Assembly (NCBI GenBank): GCA_963576565.1
Contig: OY755042.1
Location: 112,273,314-112,337,313, forward strand
Source of the DNA: Aspidapion aeneum
Lineage: Eukaryota; Arthropoda; Insecta; Coleoptera; Brentidae
DNA: 64,000 nt
Direction of reading: 5' to 3'
A model generated the notes under the pieces. That model did no database searches and was not told the DNA's origin. It worked only from the letters and a program-made list of their open reading frames with translations. The position numbers were made by a program, and so were the translations under genes. Positions 11,063-21,475 of the stretch are shown here, piece by piece (position 1 is the stretch's first letter; each line of letters begins with the position of its first letter).

Positions 11063-11094
11063 AGAGTCCCTGTATGTTGACATACAGGGACTCT
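11063..11094. repeat. Perfect 15-bp-stem hairpin
   Basis: Two perfect 15-bp arms around a 2-nt loop, flanked by direct repeats of GGCCTGGTTA (one with an extra G on the left). Confidence 0.85.
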
Positions 11095-11106
11095 AGGCCT
11101 GGTTAC

Positions 11107-11180
11107 ATAGTTTAGGGGATATTGTGTCACCCTGTTTAACACATCTTACTAGAGAGTTCTGCTTGTTCTAAAACCTCAAA
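11107..11180 (-). mobile_element. Small RTE-1 LINE scrap
   Basis: About 30 bases match the reverse complement of the RTE-1 segment that precedes the RT active site (compare 2108-2140). The remainder is decayed. Confidence 0.55.
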
Positions 11181-11191
11181 TAAAACTTTGC

Positions 11192-11254
11192 TTTGGTTTC
11201 ATGGGTTGTGGGATAGGCTCCATCAAAGCCTATCCCACAATCCACGAAACCAAA
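11192..11254. repeat. Foldback with 28-bp arms
   Basis: 11192-11219 pairs with 11227-11254 at 26 of 28 positions. It may be the end of a MITE. Confidence 0.75.
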
Positions 11255-11582
11255 TCAAAATAATGTCACAGGGAATGACAGGGATACGAAAACCAAACAA
11301 TTTCAAACTAAAATAAAACAATTTGATATGAATTTCTTTCTTTGATCTAACTTTTAAAACATTCCTCAATTTTTTTGCTCGGTCGTTTTTTAGCAGTGTT
11401 ATTTGGTCATGTAGGGCATACATGGATACCTGCTCTAAACGTATAACAAAATGCTCGTTTTCTATAGCGATGTAGTCTGACCGGGTTATTACAGTATGCG
11501 CATAACAAATCGCAGGAATTGCAGGACCAAATTCTTTATATAGGTAGCGTTTAGCAAGACAGACAGAATAAAATACGGGCAA
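11223..11582 (-). CDS. Unrecognised 119-codon open frame
   Basis: The amino-acid composition is protein-like (KRYLYKEFGPAIPAICYAHT, then IENEHFVIRLEQVSMYALHDQITLL) and the frame is uninterrupted. I do not recognise the family, and no signal peptide, zinc ligands or catalytic motif is evident. Its C-terminal codons run into the foldback at 11192-11254, so the real coding part, if any, ends before about 11260. It could be an exapted or decayed transposon ORF, or chance. Confidence 0.3.
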   Translation of the reverse strand: MPVFYSVCLAKRYLYKEFGPAIPAICYAHTVITRSDYIAIENEHFVIRLEQVSMYALHDQITLLKNDRAKKLRNVLKVRSKKEIHIKLFYFSLKLFGFRIPVIPCDIILIWFRGLWDRL

Positions 11583-12611
11583 AGATACATTATACTTAGC
11601 TGCAGGTCAACAACTTAGGTGTTTTAAAAAGTTTTTTTGATATGATTCATTTATGAATTTCTGGTATTTCAAATTCTTAATTTCTGAAATGTGAATCCAG
11701 CAAATTACTACATTATTATTGTATATTTTAGAAACTAAATATGTGTCTAAGTTACTTCAAATAGTTATTTTAGGACAATTATACAAAAGCATAAGAAAAT
11801 AAAACTTTTATAGTGGTTATTTTGAGAATTTAATTTATTATATAGTTCTTAACTCAATATGAAAAATTTTGAAAAAACAAGCTCGAAAAAAAGGATTATA
11901 TAGTTATCGTCAAAATTTCCGATATTTTATGTACAACTACCCCCGATCGATTTTCTTTACGAACTGTAAAAAGAAAAGATCGCCGCGCTAGGGTAACAAT
12001 CGGTGTCATAAATTTCCTATCTACTTTACCGGGGCGCTCAGAGAACAGATATTGGCTGTGGGTTTGGCTATCCTGAAACAATAGGCGTAACTCCGTGTAA
12101 ACAAGACAAGAAAACCAAAAAAACAGGGAGATAGATGATAAACATAACATTAAGAATATGGGAATATGAAGGTGCTGAAGAATCATACCAGAAGTTGTAG
12201 TACCACTTGAAGAAGAAGAAGAAAAAGAAGAATAACTTCCCAGACACTGCGTGAACTGTAACTAAATTTTTGGCATGTTATTCGTCACATCCCATTTTTC
12301 AGAACGCAATCTTGAAGATCGTCTTGTTTGAAAACCGCAAATACACATTTTTGACTGTTGAGCTTTTATTTGCGGATTTAATTTAGATGGTAAATTAAAG
12401 TGCTGAACGGGTCAATTTAACATTGGCCACATCCGGGTAATCATGTGAAAAATAACTTCATCATCATCATCATCATCTCTTTGACACAACTAAAAAATAG
12501 TAATGTTAAGCTACGTTTTCTTTCAAACTTTTCAGTTACACTTAGCCTCAAAAAAAGGGGAGACTCTGTCCTTTAAATTCCCACGTGAGAAGCTGAGAAA
12601 GTTCATTTATT
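11583..12611. other. Non-coding, nothing firm
   Basis: AT-rich, with a (CAT)n run at about 12459-12476. The short frames at 11896-12186 have no recognisable motif. Confidence 0.4.
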
Positions 12612-12620
12612 GCCCATACC

Positions 12621-13842
12621 CAAGGTCTGTAGAGGATAGGTTACCTGGTAACTTTTTGACCAATCAGAGCCGGTTGTTAATGCGAGAAATGACGTCACCC
12701 GGATTGCCTAAGTTTCTTGTGTTCTGTTATTGATTTAAATGTAAATATGTTTTGTTATTTTATATATCCACTAACTGAAATATAAAACATACCTTTTACC
12801 AAATATCCCAAAGGACCAATATCTTGGGAAGCTTTTAGTCCGTTAAAGTAACTACAAAAAACCACAAATGTAAAAAATAAACACAGTAAATAATTTTGTT
12901 TTTTTAAATTTATGTAACTAATTAGGTGTAAGCTAAGAAACATTTATTTTCCCGAATTTTAGGAATTATTGCATAAAAATTCCAGAGGGATGAGTACCAG
13001 AGGAATGAGTTTTTTAATGGTTTTCCAATTTAAATCAAAATCTATTTAGACTACTTAACTTAAGTTTTATATAAACTAAGTTCCTATACTTATAATTTTA
13101 AAACAATCAACAAAAAAATTATACTATTGATATCAGTCGAATATTTACTTACCAGAGGAATGATAATTAAAGCGTTCCTTTTTGATTTCTCCGAAAAAAA
13201 CTTATTTTCTGCCGAAAATAAAAAGATCTATAACTTAAACCAAACTAAAGTTGACATTATCTGTCACAACTTGTCACCCTCACAAGTAAATTAGATATCC
13301 AGGGCCGTCTCTTTCTCTAGAAATTAACCGGTGGTATTCACAAATATTGTGTTATTAAAAATGAAGCACGTTTAAAATTGTAAAATTTTCCGAAGATTTA
13401 AATTCAGATTTTTAAAAATATGACTGCAAACTTAAGTTTTATCAATTTTTTGATAAATAGTTAAGACTTGGTTAAATATTATTTATTAGGATATTTTTTT
13501 CAATCTGAGTTTTTAATATTTGGTTTGGGACTACACCAGAGTAATGAGGTATTTGCTTTGTAATAAAAAAAATTATAAACTTGCAATTTTTTTTTGTACA
13601 TTAAACTCAAATGCTCCATAAAGAACTCATTTCGTTTTAAATCTTATAACTAAAACTATGCTTCATTTGCAGTCTGTGTTTGAAAAATATGCATTCCCAC
13701 TCCACAGCACCATTTTTGTAGAATCATCCAGAAACACTTGTAAACAAAACGCTTTAATCAAATCATGGCACTCCAAATGACGGGCTGTCACCTCTGAAGT
13801 CGACCATGGGGTTACCAGGCCACCTATCCTCTACAGACCTTG
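12621..13842. mobile_element. Non-autonomous DNA transposon with 9-bp target duplication
   Basis: GCCCATACC stands at 12612-12620 and 13843-13851. The inverted termini start CAAGGTCTGTAGAGGATAGG and extend about 32 bp with few mismatches. The interior is AT-rich and non-coding. A second right end of the family is at 46840-46981. A duplication of 8-9 bp suggests hAT or Mutator-like. Confidence 0.85.
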
Positions 13843-13851
13843 GCCCATACC

Positions 13852-14614
13852 GACTTTCATCTGTCACGCCTTGGTTTAAAGAGGTCCATATTACGTCATA
13901 TTATAATTTTATAGGCGCCAAGGAACGGCAAACAAAGTCGTTGAGAGAATTGCTAATTGCCTGCCTTTTGTTATTTAGCTTTTTTTATAGGTGTAGTAGA
14001 TGACACTACTGGTAAAAGCATAATTATGTAAGACTCATAACCGTCTACTAAGTCTACCAGAATGTCCCCGTAAAGGCAAAGCTTTTCCCTTTTCATCAAC
14101 TCACAGAAAAAATCCATGGAAATTCAGGAAAAATTTTGGTTTGGCGCTAATTTTTTGCCGTTACCAGTGTAAGCAGAGAAAAACAGAATTGAAAAAGATA
14201 ATTTTTTGTGTAAACTATGTCTTATGTTTTTTTGATGTAATTTCATTAGACACTTTTTGTACGTTCCAATTTTAAATCCAATCTTACGTAACATTTGAAC
14301 CCACAGTGAACTCGAAACGACTCTACGCTACAACTTCTTTATTAAAGATCGAGTTTTATTTTTTTTTATTTCCTTTTCGAATCTCGAATTACTTTACCGG
14401 CAAATCCATTTACGCAACATAATCAGTGCAATCTTCGATCTTGTTAAAATTGTTAAAATTCCACCTGCAACAACAACAAATAATAACAACACGTATTTGC
14501 TTAAAAGAATATGTACGTATCCCACAACCCACAAAAAAATCCAGAATTATTTCACGAAATTTTAACACTGACATATGATTTAAGAATAAGGGAAAATTTT
14601 TAATCAAAATACAG
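13852..14614. other. Non-coding, nothing recognised
   Basis: No credible coding frame or bounded repeat. Confidence 0.4.
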
Positions 14615-14616
14615 TA

Positions 14617-15726
14617 CAGCGTGTCCCATTAGATAGTGTAAGTTTTGCTACGTATTTTTACGTAAAACTGCACGTTAAGCGCTCTACGTTTTGTTCCAAA
14701 TGTGAGTTTAAGTTGAATGTTTTTACGTTACCATAACAAGTCTACTAATAGCAGAGAATATGGAATTCGGCACTGTATTTTCTTAATGTTACAATTTTGT
14801 TTTTTGTCTTTTCAACTACAGCAGGAATATTTGCAAAGAATCAAAGAATCGTTTGTACTGGAAGCGGAAATTATCGTCTAGGCCTCATTTTTCGATCGGT
14901 CAATCAACCAATTCTATTCTTTGATAATGTTAAGGTGCCCGCAGACTGCCGTAAGCTAACATAAATACGTAAGCTCCTAACGTGACCTTGACGAAGTGCG
15001 CTTGCGTAACTGTCAAATCTCATGCTTACGTAAAAATACGTAGCACAACTTAAACTATCTATTTTCAATGGAAATAAATGGGAAACTCAGTTATTATTAA
15101 AGATATTGATTTTCTGATTGCACCTTACCGGTCTGTTTTTTTAAGCCCTTAAAAATGATGTAATCAGATTTTTGCTATACCCCTTACTTTCGTTAATACA
15201 GGGAGTTCTTGACAAAATTGCGTTTTTCATAATCCCTTATATCTCGCTTATTTTGCAAGATATTTTTATTCTGTAAAAACCTTTTTATGGCAACTTTTTT
15301 AGAAGAAAATAATGACGTTGTCAATTTTTAAAAATATTGATTAGTTTTTGAGATATGGTATTTATCATAAAATAATACTGATACCTTCCTAGCTAGCCTA
15401 TTAGCATACTTCAAGTCAAGATATGATAATAAGTTTTTTTTTAATATCTCAGAAACTAAAGCTCCTACGGAATTTTTGGTTCTAACACAAATTATTGAGC
15501 CAAATGTAGTCTACTATATTCCGAAAACCACATATTTATGCAATGCTCCGTTAAAAAGTTTGCATATTTAAAAATTTTTAATTGTCAAGAACCTGTCATT
15601 AGCATTAATGGATTTCGACCAAAATCTAATCAGCTCGTTGGAGTGTCGAACACTATTTTTCCTGAAAATTTTATGAAAATCGGTTCAACGGTTTAGGAGC
15701 TATTGTGTTACGGACAGAAAAAAATT

Positions 15727-15757
<31 letters not shown>

Positions 15758-16106
15758 ACAGACGTCACGACGATATTGCTAGGATAGGTCAAAATACACC
15801 CAAATAACACATTTTCGGCGTTATCTGAAAAAAAAAAATTTCGTCGAAAACAATACCTTCTCTAGCCATTGCTGTGCGGGCTAATATAACTTTAATATTA
15901 TTTTGATTCAAGGTTAAAAAAATAATATTTAATATTTAGGAATTATTAAAAATGCAATTTTGTCAAAAACTCCCTGTATTAGCGAAATTCTGATTACATC
16001 ATTTTTAAGGGCTCAAAAAAGAGCACGGTAAGGTGCAACCAGAAAGTCGATATCTTTAATAACAACCGAATTTCCCATTTAATACCATCGAAAATGGGAC
16101 ACGCTG
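14617..16106. mobile_element. Foldback DNA element, TA target duplication, with nested MITE
   Basis: The outer ends CAGCGTGTCCC and GGGACACGCTG are each bordered by TA (14615-14616 and 16107-16108). Long inverted subterminal arms (about 15060-15230 against 15950-16095) share TTGTCAAGAACTCCCTGTATT-like sequence in opposite orientation. A (CA)n run lies at about 15727-15752. The insertion at 14631-15062 is a separate inverted-repeat unit. No transposase frame. Confidence 0.75.
14631..15062. repeat. Nested MITE rich in TACGTA
   Basis: AGATAGTGTAAGTTTTGCTA followed by CGTATTTTTACGTAA at the left is inverted at about 15025-15062. It separates two halves of the outer element's left arm, so it is a later insertion. 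Confidence 0.7.
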
Positions 16107-16108
16107 TA

Positions 16109-16525
16109 CATGTTCCTACTTTATAATATGTGCAAAATAAAAAGAAAAAGTCGTCCAAGCCTTTCCACGGCGATATTTTAAAGTTTTCAACTCAAAGATT
16201 TTATCATTTAAAAAGAGTAAATTTAAAATTTATCTTTTAAAGAAAATGTCCCTTTAAGTAAGTATATGTCTTGTGTTTTAACTAAATGAAACCAACTGCT
16301 GAAATTGAAAGTGAGATTAGGCAATTGACACCTTAATTTAATGGACTTTTATTCAAACTTAGATAAGATAAATAATTGTAGATTTTTTAAAATTTATTCA
16401 TACAATTTTTGAGGTATTTCTCTTAAGATTAATATTTTACAAAAATTTTTAAACGTGATAAAGTTTTTTGACAGTAAATTATAAAATGTACATGAAAACA
16501 TCCAGTGACGACACCCGGAATCATA
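16109..16525. other. Non-coding, nothing recognised
   Basis: AT-rich sequence with no supported feature. Confidence 0.4.
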
Positions 16526-16533
16526 CCGCGACT

Positions 16534-16815
16534 CAGTGGCGGATCCAGGGGGGGGGGCCACTAGGGGCTCTTGCCCCCCCCCCCCGAGAATTTTTTGAAT
16601 ATACAAAAAATGAGTAAAAAGTAAGGTTTTTGCTAACAAAAATTCAAAATTTTTGCTTGCGGCGCATGAAAGTGTCTATTGTTATTATCATCATCGAAAT
16701 TACAACTACTTTTATTAATAAATTATCCTGAATTTGTAGCCGTTTTTTACCAACAGAGAATATCACCTAAAGTGCCCCCCCCCCCCCCCGAGAAGCACCT
16801 CTGGATCCGCCCTCT
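16534..16815. mobile_element. hAT-type MITE with G/C-run ends, 8-bp target duplication
   Basis: CCGCGACT stands at 16526-16533 and 16816-16823. The left end is CAGTGGCGGATCCAG, matched inverted at 13 of 15 positions by the right end. A long G-run and C-run lie just inside each end. Non-coding. The terminus resembles that of the hAT element at 5714. Confidence 0.88.
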
Positions 16816-16823
16816 CCGCGACT

Positions 16824-18034
16824 CACCACAAAGCAAGCGGCGGTTAACCTAGTGCACCCTCCCGTAGACTAAAATAAACATTAGTTTAGATGATTCAGTG
16901 TTACAATTTGTATTAAAATATACGTTATTGACACCCATGACATCGAAGATTGGCTTGACAATGGCAGTGAACTAGTAACATTAAAATCCATTGAATGAGT
17001 CGAACGTTGTTGCCTTGATTATGCAACTGAAAAAAATCTTGTTTAATTCCCATAAGACACCTTTCTCTCCGTTGATATTTTAACTCTCAGATAAACAAAT
17101 ATTAACCTAATTTAAACCTGAAAAATGGAGAAGAATTTATTTTATACACTTTAGGGACTAAAGAGGTAGTTTTAGGCCACCGTGTCTAAAATAGACCGGT
17201 GTTTGAATCTTATATTATGTCGATATTTTCCCGTCACTGTTGGTCCAGCTGATTTTTGTAAACAAAAGTCAGATCTGATATGAACAACTAATATTTTTTG
17301 AATTTTTTGATAACTAAGGCAATTTTCCTACTGTTTGTTAGTACATCCTGATAAAATATAATTTTCTAGACATATTGTTGTTATTTATTTTTAGCCCGCT
17401 TTATTTTTTAGTAAACTAATCTTAAAATACAAGTCAAACTGAATGTGATCGTTTAATATCAAAGGTAAACTGAGGACTTGGGAACTAAACAAAGTCCGAA
17501 AATGATTTTTATTTAACAAATAATTATTTTAAAATAAAAAAAATGTTTCTAAAAGTTTTTTTGAATCAAAAGATTCTTTCTTTAATTTCGTCTTGACTTG
17601 AGACATTAAAATCCTTTTGACTTGATGCATTTAATTGTTTTCTTTAAAAAAAAGATTATATTAAGCAAAACAAACTATAATTCAATCAAGAAAACTTATT
17701 TTTCTAATCTTCTTCGAATGAACAATTATATATTAAAACAAGATAACAATGTTTTGGTGCAAGATGTTATCGCAAACCCATTGTTTTAAACCAAGATATT
17801 TTTTTCCATTATGTCTTAGTATAATACCAGAAAACAAGAAGGTTGCCGCTTCCATTTAAAACAAATCAGTTTTCTTGTATAAAGGCAACTTTTATTTTCA
17901 ACGGAAACCGGCAGTTTAAGAGAATAGTTTTTTTTTTTAAGAAAATATCGCAGATTTTTTCTTGGATCAAAGCAATTTGCATTGACTGAAGACATTTTTT
18001 TTCTGTGTACTAACTTTACTTTTTTTTATTCCAG
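16824..18034. other. DNA upstream of the tenectin signal exon
   Basis: 17195-17290 is a scrap of the ACCGGT...GTCCAGCTGATTTTTGTAAA repeat family also seen at 40045 and 41340. The rest is AT-rich. Because exon 18035 begins at a splice acceptor, part or all of this stretch is probably intron following a 5'UTR exon outside the window or not recognised. Confidence 0.45.
18008..18034 (+). promoter_or_regulatory. Branch point and 3' splice site before the signal exon
   Basis: TACTAAC (18008-18014), then a pyrimidine tract ending ATTCCAG at 18034. This is a strong acceptor 8 bases before the ATG, so the first coding exon is preceded by a non-coding exon. Confidence 0.75.
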
Positions 18035-18136
18035 GACGCGCCATGAAGGCGTGGACTCAACTGCTGGAGCCAGGACCGGCTTTGGCATCGATGTGTTTTA
18101 TTCTAGTCCTCATAGCAACAAATACCGTTAATGCCG
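18035..18136 (+). CDS. Tnc: Tenectin exon with start codon and signal peptide
   Basis: Eight bases of 5'UTR, then ATG at 18043. It encodes 31 complete residues: a polar N-terminus with one Lys, then a hydrophobic core (ALASMCFILVLIA) and small residues TNTVNA before the junction. This is a classical secretory signal, with cleavage expected at or near the exon end (VNA followed by A-P-G). The donor GTAAGT starts at 18137, after one base of the next codon (phase 1). The frame reads on into intron sequence only by chance. Confidence 0.85.
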
Positions 18137-21100
18137 GTAAGTTATATTTTTTAAAACCTGTCAAATTTATTACAAAATTTTTCTTCTTGCTTTTTGTTCT
18201 ATTTTCTTTTTGTTTGCCAGGCCACAAAAACGCCAATAAAAAGTATGGTTATGTTTACCGCCAAGTGTTATTTTTTTGGTACTTTCAAAACATATTTTAA
18301 ACGCTTACGTTTATTTACGGTAAAGGTAACCAGAAGAGTAGCAAATAAGGTTCCTAACAAAAAACCATTTAACTTCGATGTATTTTTTAGTCTTGACAAC
18401 GCGGAAAGCTTTTGATTTTTAAAAAAAATTCAAAAAGCTAAAAATTACCTTTTAAACTAATGTATTAGGGACTTATTGGAATAAAGCGTGACCTTATTTT
18501 AAAATCTGCAGTATTGTGACAGATTTACATATAAAAAGCAGCTGCTTTCTTTCAAAAATCGGCCTTTGTGTATTTAAAAACCGGATTTGTTAGTATCTGT
18601 TTTTACTACATGAATTTCTTTGTAAATCTGTCAGAATAAAGCCGAACCTAAAATAAATAAACGTGAAAAACTCTGTTGACTTTTAAAACTGTATCTCAAT
18701 CATATTGAGAATAAAAATATAGACAGTGTTTTCTTAGTAAAATACAAAAAAGACATAAAATCTAAAACATAACAAAGGCGCGAAATTAAAAATAATTAAT
18801 TCTTTTGTTGAACATGATGATGAAGATGTCAGAAAACTCATGCTCAGCTAAGCAAATAACATGCAGATCCATGCCAATAACAAAAGAGTGGATAAGGATT
18901 TAATTTTGTTTTTAGCGATTTTATCATGAAGTAACGTTTTTAGGTTTTTTATAAAGATAAATGCCGCGAGAAGTATTAAAACATAAATTTAATATTGAAG
19001 AAATAATTACAAGAAATAACAAATTCATTATTTCCGTGCATTAATTGTCAGTTGATTCTTAAAAGTATAAGTTTAATCTAGTATAACTACAAGTGATTAA
19101 TATTTGATAATTTCATTATTCATATCCTTAATACATAAAAAAGGAAACAAGCTGGATTTCAACAATTACAGAGATATTTCAGTAACCAGTACTCTAGGCG
19201 GATTGTACGGTAGGATTATTAGAGATCTAATAGAGAATGATTTTTATGAATAAGAAGAGCAAGGTGGGTTTCGTGCAGGCAGATCTTGTAGTGATAATGT
19301 GTTTTGTCTCAAACAGTTAATTGAGAAAAGGAGTGTCAGAAATATAGACTTATGTTACCTTTGTGGACCTACAAAAAGCATTTGATACCGTTCCAGTAGA
19401 AAAATTATGGACAGTGTTGGAACAAACTAATATCAATCATTCATACATAAAAGCGATAAATGAACTATACAAAGGGTCAAAATCTAAAATTAAAATTGCA
19501 AGTTGACTTTCAAAAGAATTTCTGGTAACGAAAGGCTTAAAACAGGGATGTTATATCTCTTCAACTCTTTTTAAAATATATATCGCAGTAGCTCTATGGC
19601 TTAAGAAATGTGTTTGGAAGTAAATGGCAACATTGTCCTAAAAACCGCATGCTTGGTTTAGTCAGGCCGAGGCTCGACAGAGGTCTGCGCCTGCGCAGTC
19701 TGTTAGGGATCACTTTAAAGATGCTCGTAAAGAAAAAAAATATATTTACAAAAAATGAACTCATCACTTAAAAAATAGACCGGTGTACTGTGGACTACAA
19801 GGATAAGGATGCGAATGAAAGAGTTGAGTAGTAAAAGAATATAAATAAATAAATTATAACAAAATAAAAAATTAAAAAGAAAAAAAACGGATGAAGACAG
19901 GTACACTATTTTAAAGAAAATTTTATGATTGTTTAAAAAATTGAAAAAAATAGGTTTATTTACCTTTATGTAATATCTCAAAAACTAAGTTATAGATACG
20001 AGGCCGCCCACTTTTTTAATGTGAACTTACAATTGCTTAAACCCATCTGAAAAGCCTGAAATTTCAGCAAAGTTTAAAAACTACTAAAGAATATCGTTTA
20101 AACTATCAACACAGTTATATGAAACCATGCGATGTTGCCAAACACCCCACTAGTTCTTTGCATTTTACAAATCTGTAAAATATAAGATGACATTAAAAAA
20201 GTGGGTGAGTGTACATACCGTAAATCGGGGTTACTTTGTCAACAATTGAGCATATTTTGCTTCGTAACTTTTTTTGTTTTTACATTTTGAGCTCAAAAAA
20301 AAGTATAACGACGTTACAAAAATTATATAGATCTATATATTTTTAGATACTTTTTTGTTAAAAAATAAAAAGCCCCAATTTTCAACGATGCTAAATGTTC
20401 TTGCAATAATGGCTTCTTCCTCCCGACCCAGGATGGTTTTGATTAACCTTAAGTTTGGTATGCCCACCAAAGCATCTATTAGTAAGAGCACAAAGTATAT
20501 AGCCTTACCTTGTGGTAAGAATACTCCGTAAGATTTTATAACTCTGAACGCCTGCTTTTTCGGTAAGGTATCATAGTTTGTGTGTTAAATTATTAAAAAA
20601 ACAAAAAATTACACCAAAATTATATTTTTTTTAAACCAAAAATAATAAACACCCAAAATGTAAAGTTGATCCGTGGTTTTTCTCTATCTTTCCTGGAAGT
20701 AAATTTTAAACGCTAAGAAACTGCTAAAATTGAATCATCCTGTACGCTGCTTTTATTTGCTAAAAAAGGAAAAATACTAAAACGGTGTGGGTGTTCGAAA
20801 TAAAATATGACTCTGGTTTTATGATCCGCACAAGAAGATAACACTTGGCTCTACACCGTGCTTAAAGCCGCTCGCTGACTTAAAAGAACTTTATATTTTC
20901 ATTAACAACTTCCTAAAAGAAGCCATTTGCTCACAGACAACTATAAAATTTATTTTCTGCAACAGTGCGCCCCGTTCCGTCTAAGGCGAAGTAAAATGCA
21001 AGAAAAGCAAAAAATAGGCGTAAATTCTATGAAAACATAAACATGTTGGAATGACAAAAAATTGGATACTAAACACCACAGCCCTTCATGCCAATTGTAA

Positions 21101-21441
21101 AATTTTGGGCCCGTATGTTTGGGTACCTTATTTATTTTAAAAGCTAATATTTTGCCAATAATAAAATTTTACCGTGTGATTTCAAAAAACACATTCCCCA
21201 ATATATTTCTAATTGCTATAAGTAATCAAAGAAAATAAGAGAAATACGAAATGTCTAAGACCGACTCTAGGTAGATATGAAATAATTAAAATAAAGGATA
21301 TGGACGGCATAGAAACTAACGTTAAAGAGGATATTATAAATATCACACAGCTATTCTATACAGAATAATACTAAATAAAAAGGGAACTATCGCGAAAAAC
21401 CATAAAAAAACTCCAAACAAAAATAAAGAAAATAAACTCAG

Positions 21442-21475
<34 letters not shown>

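Noticed and set aside
18043..18300. 85-codon single-exon small secreted protein
   Set aside because: The frame passes a strong GTAAGT donor at 18137 and then becomes low-complexity. The phase fits splicing to 56841.
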